From Vibrio sp. ED004 (GTDB lineage: Bacteria; Pseudomonadota; Gammaproteobacteria; Enterobacterales; Vibrionaceae): a DNA stretch of 64,000 bases. The notes beneath the pieces are model-generated. The model saw nothing but the letters and a program-made list of their open reading frames with translations. It was not told the DNA's origin and did not search any database. A program made the position numbers and the translations under genes. Shown one piece after another: positions 36,489-45,938 of this stretch (position 1 is the first letter of the stretch; every line of letters starts with the position of its first letter). The stretch is taken from positions 1-64,000 of the forward strand of contig NZ_CP066150.1 in NCBI RefSeq assembly GCF_023206395.1, in the 5' to 3' direction.

Positions 36489-37265
36489 TTAACGGTACTG
36501 GTGTAGCCAACCAAGGCCTTCTGTCGTTGTCGTTTTCGGTTTGTATTCGCAGCCAACCCAACCTTGATAGCCAAGCTCATCAAGGTAGTTAAGTACGAAT
36601 GGATAATTGATTTCTCCAGTACCCGGCTCGTGTCGACCTGGGTTATCAGCCAGCTGCACGTGAGCGATTTGACCAATGTTCTGCTGCATGGTCGGCGTAA
36701 GATCGCCTTCCATAATCTGCATGTGATAGATATCGTATTGGATAGAGAGGTTATCGCTCGCCACCTCTTTAATGATGGTTTTCGCTTGCTCCGTGGTGTT
36801 CAGGAAAAAGCCCGGAATATCGCGCGTGTTAATCGCTTCAATCACTAGGCTAATGCCTTCGGCAGCCAGAGAGTTTGCGGCGTAGTGAAGGTTAATCACA
36901 AAGGTCGCCTGAGCGTCTTGCTGAGTGACACCTTGTGGGACAATACCCGCTAAGCAGTTCACCTGTTTACAACCAAGTTTCTTGGCATAGGCTATCGCTT
37001 TAGGTACGCCCGCTTGAAACTCTTCAACGCGTGCTGGGTCAACTGCAATACCACGATCGCCAGCGTCCCAATCCCCTGCCGGCAAATTAAATAGCACTTG
37101 CTCTAGATTACTAGCATCAAGCTTTTGTTTAATCTCATCCGCATCAAAGGCATATGGGAAAAGGTATTCAACACCTTGAAAGCCCGCTTCTGCGGCGGCT
37201 TCAAAGCGATCCATAAAATCAACTTCCGTGAATAACATTGACAAGTTTGCTGCAAATTTTGCCAT
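36489..37265 (-). CDS. hyi: Hydroxypyruvate isomerase
   Basis: 258 residues of the xylose-isomerase-like TIM-barrel family. It has MLFTEVDFMDRFEAAAEAGFQGVEYLFPY at the N-terminus and VIEAINTRDIPGFFL (about residue 141) with the metal-binding glutamate. QYDIYHMQIMEGDL (about 174), HVQLADNPGRHEPGTGEI and a C-terminal GCEYKPK follow. It interconverts hydroxypyruvate and tartronate semialdehyde. It lies 37 bases upstream of glxR and 114 bases downstream of gcl. Confidence 0.95.
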   Translation of the reverse strand: MAKFAANLSMLFTEVDFMDRFEAAAEAGFQGVEYLFPYAFDADEIKQKLDASNLEQVLFNLPAGDWDAGDRGIAVDPARVEEFQAGVPKAIAYAKKLGCKQVNCLAGIVPQGVTQQDAQATFVINLHYAANSLAAEGISLVIEAINTRDIPGFFLNTTEQAKTIIKEVASDNLSIQYDIYHMQIMEGDLTPTMQQNIGQIAHVQLADNPGRHEPGTGEINYPFVLNYLDELGYQGWVGCEYKPKTTTTEGLGWLHQYR

Positions 37266-37379
37266 GACTCTGTCCTTACTCTTTGTTTGTTGAAGCTAAT
37301 GTGGTTTGGTGAAGCCTTGCTCTATTGGAGGCTTTCTGTAGAGCTCAATCTCACTCTACGGATACACATTACTTCGTGA

Positions 37380-39152
37380 TTACTTGTACGCTAGCGCGGT
37401 TGGCGCATCGCCGCGGCTTTCGGCAAGCGGTTCAAATTCATTGATGGCGTTGATCTCTACGCCCATAGAAATATTGGTAACGCGCTCCAAAATCAGCTCA
37501 ACAACCACAGGTACTTTGTGCTTGTTCATTAGCTCTTTGGCTTGCTCAAACGCTGCTGCAATTTGGTCTGGTTCGCGAACTCGAATCGCCTTACAACCAA
37601 GGCCTTCAACTACCGCTACATGGTCAACACCGTAACCCTCAAGCTCTGGCGCATTCTGGTTATCAAATGCCAGTTGCACACAGTAATCGATATCAAACTG
37701 ACGCTGCGCTTGGCGAATCAAGCCTAGGTAGGAGTTATTCACGAGTACATGGATATATGGCAAATTGAACTGCGCACCTACCGCCAGCTCTTCAATCATG
37801 AACTGGAAGTCGTAGTCACCAGAGATAGCGACAATATCGCGACTTGGATCGGCCGCTCGAACACCCAGTGCGGCTGGTGTTGTCCAACCTAGTGGGCCAG
37901 CCTGACCACAGTTGATCCAGTTACGAGGCTTATAAACATGCAGGAACTGAGCGGCAGCAATTTGCGACAAGCCAATGGTACTCACGTAGCAAGTATCACG
38001 ACCAAATGCCTTGTTCATCTCTTCATAAACTCGCATCGGTTTCATTGGCGCTTCATCGAAATTGGTTTTGCGTAGCATGGTCGATTTGCGTTCCTGACAC
38101 TCACTTGCCCAAGCATTTCGATTTGGTAATTTGCCAGCATCACGCCACTCTTGAGCCACTTCAACCATGAGCTCAAGTGCTGATTTTGCATCTGAAACAA
38201 TGCCTAAGTCAGGACAGAACACGCGACCTATTTGAGTCGGTTCAATATCGACATGAACAAACTTACGACCTTCGGTGTAAACATCGACAGAGCCCGTATG
38301 ACGGTTAGCCCAGCGGTTACCCACACCAAACACGAAATCAGAATTAAGCATGGTTTCATTACCGTAACGATGAGAGGTTTGTAGCCCCACCATGCCTGCC
38401 ATTAGCTCGTGGTCATCTGGGATAGAGCCCCAGCCCATTAAGGTTGGAATCACAGGTACGCCTGTGATTTCAGCAAACTGCTGCAACAGCTCAGATGCGC
38501 CTGCGTTGATCACACCACCACCGGATACAATCAGAGGTTTTTCCGATTGAGACATCATGGTTAATGCTTTCTCAACCTGCGCGCGGGTTGCTTGTGGTTT
38601 GTATGGTTCAAGCGGCTCATAGGTATCAATATCGAACTCAATCTCAGCCAGCTGCACATCTAAAGGCAGGTCGATCAGAACAGGGCCAGGACGTCCAGAA
38701 CGCATCAAATGAAAGGCTTTTTGAAATGCGCGTGGCACTTGAGCAGGTTCCAGTACCGTGGTTGCCCACTTAGTGACTGGTTTGGCAATCGATTCGATGT
38801 CGACCGCTTGAAAGTCTTCTTTATGAAGGCGAGCACGCGGAGCCTGACCAGTGATACATAGGATAGGGATCGAATCAGCGGATGCAGAATAAAGACCCGT
38901 GATCATGTCCGTTCCTGCCGGGCCAGAAGTACCAATACACACACCAATATTATCCTGATTAGTACGTGTGTAACCTTCAGCCATATGTGAAGCACCCTCT
39001 ACATGTCGAGCTAAGACGTGGTCGATTCCTCCGAGCTTTTTCATAGCTGCATACATAGGGTTAATTGCTGCGCCGGGAACACCAAATGCGATGTCTACTC
39101 CTTCACGTTTAAGCACTTCTACCGCTGCTTCAATCGCTTTCATAATTGCCAT
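37380..39152 (-). CDS. gcl: Glyoxylate carboligase (tartronate-semialdehyde synthase)
   Basis: Joins two glyoxylates to tartronate semialdehyde and CO2 using thiamine diphosphate. The length of 590 residues matches E. coli Gcl. The hallmark of this enzyme is valine in place of the conserved cofactor-activating glutamate, here V51 in [17 protein letters not shown]. The FAD-binding middle domain and a ThDP motif ([12 protein letters not shown], then [12 protein letters not shown]) are present. GGAGG precedes the ATG. It is the first gene of the operon, and the palindrome TTGTATACAA lies about 20 bases before its start codon. Confidence 0.97.
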   Translation of the reverse strand: MAIMKAIEAAVEVLKREGVDIAFGVPGAAINPMYAAMKKLGGIDHVLARHVEGASHMAEGYTRTNQDNIGVCIGTSGPAGTDMITGLYSASADSIPILCITGQAPRARLHKEDFQAVDIESIAKPVTKWATTVLEPAQVPRAFQKAFHLMRSGRPGPVLIDLPLDVQLAEIEFDIDTYEPLEPYKPQATRAQVEKALTMMSQSEKPLIVSGGGVINAGASELLQQFAEITGVPVIPTLMGWGSIPDDHELMAGMVGLQTSHRYGNETMLNSDFVFGVGNRWANRHTGSVDVYTEGRKFVHVDIEPTQIGRVFCPDLGIVSDAKSALELMVEVAQEWRDAGKLPNRNAWASECQERKSTMLRKTNFDEAPMKPMRVYEEMNKAFGRDTCYVSTIGLSQIAAAQFLHVYKPRNWINCGQAGPLGWTTPAALGVRAADPSRDIVAISGDYDFQFMIEELAVGAQFNLPYIHVLVNNSYLGLIRQAQRQFDIDYCVQLAFDNQNAPELEGYGVDHVAVVEGLGCKAIRVREPDQIAAAFEQAKELMNKHKVPVVVELILERVTNISMGVEINAINEFEPLAESRGDAPTALAYK

Positions 39153-39169
39153 TCGAACCTCCAGTTCAG

Positions 39170-39181
39170 ATTGTATACAAT
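39170..39181. promoter_or_regulatory. Palindromic operator ATTGTATACAAT before gcl
   Basis: Identical 12-mer to the one in the puuE/uraH spacer. A related TTGTGTACTA follows at 39193-39202. The position just above the gcl ribosome site fits repression. Confidence 0.7.
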
Positions 39182-39348
39182 TAAACTAACTTTTGTGTAC
39201 TATGAATCATCCTCAGCATTTATCAAGCCCAATTTGAAACAATTTTGTTACATCAACCTATCCTATTGAACAACAATTAAGCCTGAAAAGCTTACAATTC
39301 ATTGCTTTACATAAAATATCTTTACATGAAAATAAATTACAAAAAGAT

Positions 39349-39379
39349 CAAATGATAAATAAATGTTAAATATCATTTG
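39349..39379. repeat. Inverted repeat CAAATGATA-N13-TATCATTTG
   Basis: Perfect 9-bp arms (39349-39357 and 39371-39379) with a 13-base spacer, in the middle of the gcl/aceB divergent region. A candidate binding site for a second regulator. Confidence 0.55.
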
Positions 39380-39421
39380 CTTGTTTACAATTTCTACAAT
39401 ATAAATATCGCTAAAAAGAGC

Positions 39422-39437
39422 ATTTTGTATACAAAAT
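39422..39437. promoter_or_regulatory. 16-bp palindromic operator before aceB
   Basis: ATTTTGTATACAAAAT is a perfect 16-bp palindrome containing TTGTATACAA, 29 bases upstream of the aceB start codon and probably within or just after the promoter. Confidence 0.72.
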
Positions 39438-39466
39438 AACATCGCATTGTGTAAAGGAGACAAACA

Positions 39467-41092
39467 ATGATGAATGACGTGAAAGAAAGAGAAGAAACAC
39501 TGTGTATGCAGGTACTTGGGAATATAGACAACCCCGAGTACAAAGAGATCTTGTCTAAAGATGCATTGAAGTTCTTAGAAGCTATCGTTAACAAGTTTGG
39601 AGATCGCCGTCATGCCCTGCTAAATGATCGCGACATAAAACAAGCGCAATATGATGACGGTGAGCTACCTAATTTTAGAAAGGACACTGTCTCTATTCGT
39701 CAGAATAAAGACTGGAAAGTCGCAACACCGCCACCAGAGCTACTAGATCGTCGCGTAGAGATCACAGGTCCTATCGAGAGAAAGATGGTGATCAACGCAT
39801 TAAACTCAGGTGCGAAAGTCTTCATGTGCTGCTTTGAGGATGCGTCTTCCCCAACTTGGGCCAACATGGTCGAAGGGCAAATCAACCTAAGAGATGCCAA
39901 TTTAGGCACCATCAGCTATTTTGATGAGAAGAAACAAAAGAACTACCAGCTAAACAGCGAGCCTGCGTTATTAATTGCTCGCCCTCGTGGAATCCATCTA
40001 CCTGAACAATCGATTCAATTCAACAATCAACCTATCGCTGGTTGTTTGATGGACTTTGCGCTGTACTTTTTCCACAACTATCAATCACGTGCGCAGCAAG
40101 GCTTAGGCGTTTACTACTACATTCCCAAGCTAGAGAGCATGGAAGAAGCACAGTGGTGGGACGACATTTTCAGTTTCTCCGAGAACTATTTCAACGTAGC
40201 AAAAGGCACCATCCGTGCGACCGTATTGATTGAAACACTGCCGGCCGTCTTCCAAATGGAAGAGATCTTGTACGCCATGCGTGATCACATCGTTGCGATG
40301 AACTGCGGTCGTTGGGATTACATCTTCAGCTACATCAAAACACTGAAAAATCATAAAGATCGTATCTTGCCAGACCGCCATGGGATCGGCATGGATCAAG
40401 AATTTCTGAACGCTTACAGCCAGCTGCTGGTTCGCACTTGTCACGCTCGTGGGGCACTGGCGATGGGGGGCATGTCAGCCTTCATTCCAACAAAAGATCC
40501 ACAAGAGATGGAACGTGTTACCGCCAAGGTTATTGAAGACAAACAAAGAGAATCGCAAAACGGTCACGATGGCACATGGGTCGCGCACCCTGCACTGGTT
40601 GATTTAGCGATGTCGATCTTCGACAAGCACCTTGATGGCAAAGTAAATCAGGTGGATTTCCAAAGCCCTGAGCACACCATCAATGCCGACACCTTACTTA
40701 AACCATGTGAAGGCAGCCGCGACGAAGCCGGCGTGCGCAAGAATATCCGTATTGCGCTGTATTACATCGAAGCTTGGATCCAAGGCTACGGCTGTGTACC
40801 TATCTACGGACTAATGGAAGATGCCGCCACCGCGGAGATCTCAAGAGCCAACATTTGGCAGTGGATCCATCATGGCGTCACGCTGAATGACGGGCAAACC
40901 TTTACCAAACAACTGTTCCACTCTTGGCTTTACCAAGAGCTAGACACAATAAAACACGAAGTCGGTGACTCGCGCTATGCAGCAGGTCGATTTGAAGAGA
41001 CGGCCGATCTTTTCTATCAACTTTCTACAGCCGAAGAGTTCGCCGCCTTCCTAACTTTACCCAGCTATGGGCTTTTGCAAGAATCCAGCTAG
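39467..41092 (+). CDS. aceB: Malate synthase A
   Basis: Condenses glyoxylate with acetyl-CoA to malate. The length of 541 residues fits the A isoform. Motifs are GPIERKMVINALNSGAKVFMCCFEDASSPTW (about residues 100-130), IPKLESMEEAQWW, LIETLPAVFQMEEILY and CGRWDYIFSYIK, which contain the active-site Arg and Glu/Asp. HDGTWVAHPALVDLAMSIFD follows. AAAGGAGA precedes the ATG. It is not accompanied by isocitrate lyase but by the glyoxylate carboligase operon, so here it probably serves glyoxylate made from purines. Confidence 0.97.
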   Translation: MMNDVKEREETLCMQVLGNIDNPEYKEILSKDALKFLEAIVNKFGDRRHALLNDRDIKQAQYDDGELPNFRKDTVSIRQNKDWKVATPPPELLDRRVEITGPIERKMVINALNSGAKVFMCCFEDASSPTWANMVEGQINLRDANLGTISYFDEKKQKNYQLNSEPALLIARPRGIHLPEQSIQFNNQPIAGCLMDFALYFFHNYQSRAQQGLGVYYYIPKLESMEEAQWWDDIFSFSENYFNVAKGTIRATVLIETLPAVFQMEEILYAMRDHIVAMNCGRWDYIFSYIKTLKNHKDRILPDRHGIGMDQEFLNAYSQLLVRTCHARGALAMGGMSAFIPTKDPQEMERVTAKVIEDKQRESQNGHDGTWVAHPALVDLAMSIFDKHLDGKVNQVDFQSPEHTINADTLLKPCEGSRDEAGVRKNIRIALYYIEAWIQGYGCVPIYGLMEDAATAEISRANIWQWIHHGVTLNDGQTFTKQLFHSWLYQELDTIKHEVGDSRYAAGRFEETADLFYQLSTAEEFAAFLTLPSYGLLQESS

Positions 41093-41177
41093 GCGTCTTG
41101 CGGCAATTCAAACAGATCATTAAACACTGATTAAGGTCTGTTTGAATTAGCCAAGCCCCTGAAAATTAGGAGATAAC

Positions 41178-41618
41178 ATGGGAAGTTTGACTCTACAACA
41201 AGCATTAACCATCATAGATGGCACCTTTAAAGCAGGCAAAAAGATTCACACAGAGCCACTCACTGTTGCTGTGTTAGACAGCGGTGGCAAGTTGATTTCT
41301 CTGCAACGTCAAGATGGCTCTAGCATGATGCGACCAGACATCGCGATTGCTAAAGCCTGGGGCGCACTCGCACTAGGGTGTTCCTCAAGAAAACTAGCCC
41401 AAGATGCTGATAACAGGCCTGCATTTATCTCCGCCGTGAACGTACTCGCACACGGAAACATGGTGCCAGTACCAGGGGGCTTACTGATTCGAGACAAGGA
41501 TAAAACGGTACTCGGCGCCATTGGCGTCAGCGGTGACATATCAGACATCGATGAAAGCTGCGCCATCAACGGAATTGGTTGCGCAGAACTGTTTAGCGAC
41601 GAAATGCTGCAAGCTTAG
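41178..41618 (+). CDS. GlcG/HbpS-family protein
   Basis: A 146-residue GlcG/HbpS-fold protein. It has LTLQQALTIIDGTFKAGKKI, VAVLDSGGKLISLQRQDGSSMMRPDIAIAKAWGAL and a C-terminal VLGAIGVSGDISDIDESCAINGI. Family members bind heme or small ligands, and glcG lies in glycolate operons of E. coli, but the function is not settled. AGGAG precedes the ATG, and it lies 85 bases after aceB, probably in the same transcript. Confidence 0.87.
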   Translation: MGSLTLQQALTIIDGTFKAGKKIHTEPLTVAVLDSGGKLISLQRQDGSSMMRPDIAIAKAWGALALGCSSRKLAQDADNRPAFISAVNVLAHGNMVPVPGGLLIRDKDKTVLGAIGVSGDISDIDESCAINGIGCAELFSDEMLQA

Positions 41619-41644
41619 TCCAGAAATAGGGATAACTTAAAAAA

Positions 41645-41674
41645 GAAAAACCGAAGCCTTATGCTTCGGTTTTT
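41645..41674. terminator. Bidirectional terminator
   Basis: A perfect 12-bp stem AAAAACCGAAGC/GCTTCGGTTTTT with a CTTAT loop and a T-run, between the convergent glcG-like and marR genes. Confidence 0.93.
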
Positions 41675-41702
41675 TAATGAATCTAAAAAGAGATAAGCGA
41701 AC

Positions 41703-42191
41703 CTACTCGTAAGCACTCAACCAAGCTTTTAAAAGTTGATTGGTATTTTTCTTCTGGCTAGCCGATAAAGACTTAACCAGTTTTTTCTGCGTTTCGACAT
41801 GCTCAGTCATCATCTCATCAATCAGAACTAAACCATCTTTGGTCAATTTAACGCTAACGCTGCGTCGGTCTTCTTTACTGTGCTCGCGACTTATTAGCCC
41901 TTTGGCTTCCAGCTTATCAAGACGATTGGTCATCGCACCTGATGTCAGCATCATTGATCCAATAAGCTCAGAGGGCGTTAGTCGGTATGGCTTGCCAGAG
42001 CGTCGCAAGGTTGCCAATACATCAAACTCGCCCAACTTCATGTCGTACTTTTTATGCAGGTCGGCAACTTGCGTCTCCATATACTTGGCAATACGCATAA
42101 TCCGGCCCATCATTGCCATAGGCTCAGTTTCTAATTCGGGCTTTTCCTTTGCCCATTGCTCTACAACGCGGTCGATGGCATCCATTTGCAA
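41703..42191 (-). CDS. MarR-family transcriptional regulator
   Basis: About 160 residues. The start is either TTG at 42191 (GGAG five bases upstream) or ATG at 42185. The winged helix has GEFDVLATLRRSGKPYRLTPSELIGSMMLTSGAMTNRLDKLEAKGLI and the wing REHSKEDRRSVSVKLT. It is divergent from a DMT exporter gene, and the shared 117-base spacer holds palindromes, so local control is likely. Confidence 0.9.
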   Translation of the reverse strand: MQMDAIDRVVEQWAKEKPELETEPMAMMGRIMRIAKYMETQVADLHKKYDMKLGEFDVLATLRRSGKPYRLTPSELIGSMMLTSGAMTNRLDKLEAKGLISREHSKEDRRSVSVKLTKDGLVLIDEMMTEHVETQKKLVKSLSASQKKNTNQLLKAWLSAYE

Positions 42192-42218
42192 TCTAGCTCC
42201 GTTATTAGTCTGATTACT

Positions 42219-42302
42219 TTAAACTAGTTTAACATAAAGATACTTTACAACCACTAGTTCTCAGTATACAGTTCACACAATAGTTATCTTAACGTAAAGA
42301 TA
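42219..42302. promoter_or_regulatory. Candidate MarR operators
   Basis: The marR/exporter spacer contains the perfect palindrome TTAAACTAGTTTAA (42219-42232) and the near-palindrome TATCTTAACGTAAAGATA (42285-42302). A direct repeat of AACRTAAAGATAYTTTA starts at 42231 and 42291. Confidence 0.6.
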
Positions 42303-42308
42303 TTTTAG

Positions 42309-43202
42309 ATGAACATATTATTAGCAATGATCCCCGCATTCTTTTGGGGAACAACTTATGCAGTAACGCAATTTACGCTACAGGAGTGGCCACCATTATT
42401 ATTAGGAGCTTTGCGTGCATTACCTGCTGGTTTGTTATTGCTAGCGGTAAAACCAACACTGCCGAAAAAAGGCGAGTGGCAAATCATTTTCACTCTAGGC
42501 CTTATCAACATCGCGACCTTCTTTGGTTTGATCTTCGTAATGGCACTAACGCTGCCTTCAGCGATTTCGGGCGTGGGTATGATCTCTGTACCTGTGTTCG
42601 CGATGATCTTCCACTGGATAGTGAAAAAGCAACGCCCACACTTGATTCAAGCCCTGTCTGGTATTGGCTTGATCACCCTAGCTTGGGTTCTATTCAACCC
42701 AAGTCAAATCGCATTGAACCCTATCGGTTTAGGCGCCATGTTCGCCGCAATCATGTGTATCGTTATCGGCAGCAGCATTACCAAATCACTGGGTAATCGC
42801 ATGCATTGGTGGAAGGTACTCACATGGCAGCTCATTCTGGGCGGTACTATTTTGTCTGTAGCTTCTGGCGTTCATGCCTTCATCGACCCACAGCCTTATG
42901 TTAACGCAGTGACTCATTTCGACACTCGTAATGCAATGGGTTTGGTTTGGGTTATTGGGCTAAACACGGCACTTGGTTACGGCATGTATGTGTGGTTGCT
43001 GCAACGTATGTCTGTGGTTGATTTCACCTTTGGTGGCATCGCTAACCCAGTTGCAGGTATCGTGACAGGTATGGTGTTGATGGGCGAATCCTTCACTGCG
43101 GTTCAATACTCACTGATGACGGGTATGATCGTGATGTCGCTGTTGCCTCAGCTGATTCTTGCAGTAAGACAAACCAAAACGGTCAAACCCGTTACGCAGT
43201 AA
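42309..43202 (+). CDS. DMT-superfamily (EamA) exporter
   Basis: 297 residues with ten membrane segments in two EamA repeats, beginning MNILLAMIPAFFWGTTYAVTQ. The second repeat contains LNTALGYGMYVWLLQRMSVVDFT and ANPVAGIVTGMVLMGESFT. Relatives export amino acids or other metabolites, and the substrate is unknown. It lacks an obvious ribosome site and is divergent from the MarR gene, its probable regulator. A terminator follows. Confidence 0.88.
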   Translation: MNILLAMIPAFFWGTTYAVTQFTLQEWPPLLLGALRALPAGLLLLAVKPTLPKKGEWQIIFTLGLINIATFFGLIFVMALTLPSAISGVGMISVPVFAMIFHWIVKKQRPHLIQALSGIGLITLAWVLFNPSQIALNPIGLGAMFAAIMCIVIGSSITKSLGNRMHWWKVLTWQLILGGTILSVASGVHAFIDPQPYVNAVTHFDTRNAMGLVWVIGLNTALGYGMYVWLLQRMSVVDFTFGGIANPVAGIVTGMVLMGESFTAVQYSLMTGMIVMSLLPQLILAVRQTKTVKPVTQ

Positions 43203-43223
43203 AAAGATTTCAATAGTTGCTGA

Positions 43224-43250
43224 CAAGCCCGCCAAGTGCGGGCTTTGTTT
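43224..43250 (+). terminator. Terminator after the DMT exporter gene
   Basis: AAGCCCGC/GCGGGCTT stem with a CAAGT loop, followed by TGTTTT. Confidence 0.9.
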
Positions 43251-43420
43251 TATCTACAAAACTATTTATTGCAGTGTATCCACGCTGTTCTGCGATCGTC
43301 TTCGTACCCTTTCACTTTGCTCCTCGCTTTGAAGCTCAATTTTGAGCCTGCCACGTATCAGATATGTTTTTTCGACTAGCATAAAGTAAGTACATCGAAA
43401 CGAAACTGAAAGGTGACATC

Positions 43421-44941
43421 ATGATTAAGTCGAAGCTGAAAGCACTTGTGTTGGCGAGCAGTCTCTTTATCTCACACCAAGTACTGGCTACGGAAAACTA
43501 CAATACCGATATTCCACCAAGCATTATGACACCGGATACGGTGCAAACCAGCATTGGTGAGCTGAACTTTAAAGATGGTGCACCAACGGCTAAAACCGCA
43601 CAAAAGCTGTATGACAACCTAGATACCCTTCGCTCAACAGAGGTGTTCCTCAATGCGATTCCAATGGCTTCGGTTGAAGCACTGCGCGTTGGTCACGCTG
43701 AGATTGGTTCAACTTCATCAAACCAAGTGGTGGTGTTTGATAACTTGATGGATTCGAATCCGCTATTTCTAACCGGTAACACCGACACGGTTTATGCTTC
43801 GGTTTTCCTCGACCTTGAGAAAGATGGCCCAACCGTCATTGAAGTACCCGAAGGGATGGGACCAACGACGGTGAACGATGCGTTTTTCCGTTTTGTTACC
43901 GACCTAGGCATCGTGGGACCAGATAAAGGCAAAGGTGGTAAGTACCTGATTCTTCCTCCGGGCTACGAAAGCGAAGTACCTGAAGGCTACTTTGTTTCAC
44001 AATCCACCAGCTACACCAACTGGTTTATTGCGCGCGGGTTCCTGAAAGATGGAAAAACCGATGCTGCAGTCAAAGCCTATAAAGAGAAGCTGAAGATCTA
44101 CCCACTAGCGAAGAAAGATGATCAACCGGAAATGGAGTTCATCTCGGGGAGTGGAAAATCGTTCAATACCATTCATGCAAATGACGAGCACTTCTACACA
44201 GAGATTAAAACCGTGCTAGATAAAGAGCCGATTTCATTCATCGACCCTGAGCTTCGTGGTTTAATGTCGAGCATTGGCATTCAAAAGAACAAACCTTTTG
44301 CGCCCGATGAACGCATGAAAAAGCTGATGAAAGATGGTGTCGCGATTGGTAATGCAACAGCTAGATCCCTGTACTTCCAGCCAAGAGACAAGAAAGCTTA
44401 CATCTATGAAGACCGTCTATGGAAAACGGCGTTTATCGGCAAAGATTACCAATGGTTAGTCGACAAAGGTGAAGGTGGACGCAACCTAGATGCACGTTCT
44501 TACTTCTTCTATGTAGCGACAGTAAATACACCCGCGATGGCGTTGAAGCTTATCGAAAAGGGCTCTCAATACGCGCTGCTTGATCAAGCGAAAGACGGTG
44601 AATACTTCGATGGTGGCAAGCACTATAAGTTGAATATTCCAGCGAACGTTCCTGCTAAGAACTTCTGGTCTATTGTGGCTTACGACACGCAAACACGTTC
44701 AGAGCTACAAACCAGCCAACCGTTGCCAAGTAAGAACAACCAGCGTGATGATTTTATTGAAAATAAAGATGGTTCGGTTGATCTGTACTTTGGCCCAACC
44801 GCACCAAAAGGCAAAGAGGCAAACTGGATAGAAACGGTTCCAGGCAAAGGCTGGTTCACGATTCTAAGACTCTACGGCCCTCAAGAAGCTTGGTATGACC
44901 AAACATGGAAGCCAAGCGACATTGAAGAAGTTGAGCTGTAA
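43421..44941 (+). CDS. Secreted DUF1254/DUF1214 protein
   Basis: 506 residues with a signal peptide (LVLASSLFISHQVLA, cleavage near residue 24). The N-terminal DUF1254 part contains FLTGNTDTVYASVFLDLEKDGPTVIEVP (about residues 110-138). The C-terminal DUF1214 part has LNIPANVPAKNFWSIVAYDTQTRSEL (about 405) and the end motif YFGPTAPKGKEANWIETVPGKGWFTILRLYGP. Such periplasmic proteins are common in Vibrio and other bacteria but have no firm function. AGGTGA precedes the ATG. It is convergent with a LysR gene and apparently monocistronic. Confidence 0.88.
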   Translation: MIKSKLKALVLASSLFISHQVLATENYNTDIPPSIMTPDTVQTSIGELNFKDGAPTAKTAQKLYDNLDTLRSTEVFLNAIPMASVEALRVGHAEIGSTSSNQVVVFDNLMDSNPLFLTGNTDTVYASVFLDLEKDGPTVIEVPEGMGPTTVNDAFFRFVTDLGIVGPDKGKGGKYLILPPGYESEVPEGYFVSQSTSYTNWFIARGFLKDGKTDAAVKAYKEKLKIYPLAKKDDQPEMEFISGSGKSFNTIHANDEHFYTEIKTVLDKEPISFIDPELRGLMSSIGIQKNKPFAPDERMKKLMKDGVAIGNATARSLYFQPRDKKAYIYEDRLWKTAFIGKDYQWLVDKGEGGRNLDARSYFFYVATVNTPAMALKLIEKGSQYALLDQAKDGEYFDGGKHYKLNIPANVPAKNFWSIVAYDTQTRSELQTSQPLPSKNNQRDDFIENKDGSVDLYFGPTAPKGKEANWIETVPGKGWFTILRLYGPQEAWYDQTWKPSDIEEVEL

Positions 44942-44979
44942 CACTCCGTAGGTTCAATCGACAACTGCAGCTAATAACT

Positions 44980-45008
44980 AAAACGCGCCTTCATCGGCGC
45001 GTTTTTTA
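44980..45008. terminator. Bidirectional terminator
   Basis: AAAACGCGCC/GGCGCGTTTT stem with a TTCATC loop and T-run, between the convergent DUF1254 and lysR genes. Confidence 0.93.
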
Positions 45009-45029
45009 TTGTTGTCATCATCTATATGA

Positions 45030-45938
45030 TCAATAGCTTTCTAGGCTCTCACTTAAGATCTGCTCAATGCGTTTGACTATCGGGTGCTGATAACAAGCAC
45101 GGTGATACTGGATACCAACATCAAAAGTCACCGCTTCGCCGTTGAATAAAACAGGCCGTTTACTGAGCACACTTGGGATAGAAGCCAAATCCATATCAAA
45201 GCCAACGTACACATACTGACTTACTTGAACACATTCCAACGCAGAGGACACCGATGCAACTGTCAGCTTTTGTTGCAACACCAAGCCTGTGCGTTTTTTA
45301 AGGCGTTCATAATAGGAATTCGCATCCAATGACCCCATAGAAACACGCACCGTATCAAAGCTTTCTAACTGGTTGAGGTCGATGGCTTCGTTTTTGGCTA
45401 GAGGGTGTGTATCGGCCACATAAGCAAACAGCTCCAACGACCCCACTTTACGCTCTACAATGCGATCATTAAGTTCATTTGGGTAGCCCGACACACCAAT
45501 CGCCAAGGTGCCCGCCTTCGGAAACTCAACCCCATCTAACGACCAGTCCATCATCGATATTTTTGGCTTTGATTCTTCACTTGTTAACCCTTTCAATAAG
45601 GGGACGGTAAACAATGTGCTCAACGGGTTGGCGGCATGAAAAACATATTCAATGTTCGAATCGGTACCAATAAACGACTGCGATATTTGCTGCGCTTGCT
45701 CTAGCTTTTCTAAAGGCTCTTTCACCATCAGCATTAGTTGAGTGGTGAACAAGGTCGGAGCGTAAACACCTTTGGTCGCGATGAATAATTCATTAGCAAA
45801 CAGATCTCGGCAATCGGCCAAATGACGATTAAACGTCGCTCGGCTAATATCTAAGATATGGCACACCTTCGCCTGAGACTGTTGCTCATAAAGCAGATCC
45901 AAAAATCGATACAGATTTAAGTCGATTGTATTTTTCAA
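45030..45938 (-). CDS. LysR-family transcriptional regulator
   Basis: 302 residues. The N-terminal winged helix is somewhat divergent (NLYRFLDLLYEQQSQAKVCHILDISRATFNRHLADCRDLF). The effector domain contains EYVFHAANPLSTLFTVPLL and LAIGVSGYPNELNDRIVER. It is divergent from a DMT exporter gene across a 414-base spacer, and this exporter is a plausible target. Confidence 0.88.
   Translation of the reverse strand: MKNTIDLNLYRFLDLLYEQQSQAKVCHILDISRATFNRHLADCRDLFANELFIATKGVYAPTLFTTQLMLMVKEPLEKLEQAQQISQSFIGTDSNIEYVFHAANPLSTLFTVPLLKGLTSEESKPKISMMDWSLDGVEFPKAGTLAIGVSGYPNELNDRIVERKVGSLELFAYVADTHPLAKNEAIDLNQLESFDTVRVSMGSLDANSYYERLKKRTGLVLQQKLTVASVSSALECVQVSQYVYVGFDMDLASIPSVLSKRPVLFNGEAVTFDVGIQYHRACYQHPIVKRIEQILSESLESY

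Larger units (their letters stand above)
39153..39466. promoter_or_regulatory. Divergent gcl/aceB control region
   Basis: A 314-base AT-rich spacer with two TTGTATACAA palindromes, one next to each gene, and a central inverted repeat CAAATGATA/TATCATTTG. No gene is present. Confidence 0.75.
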
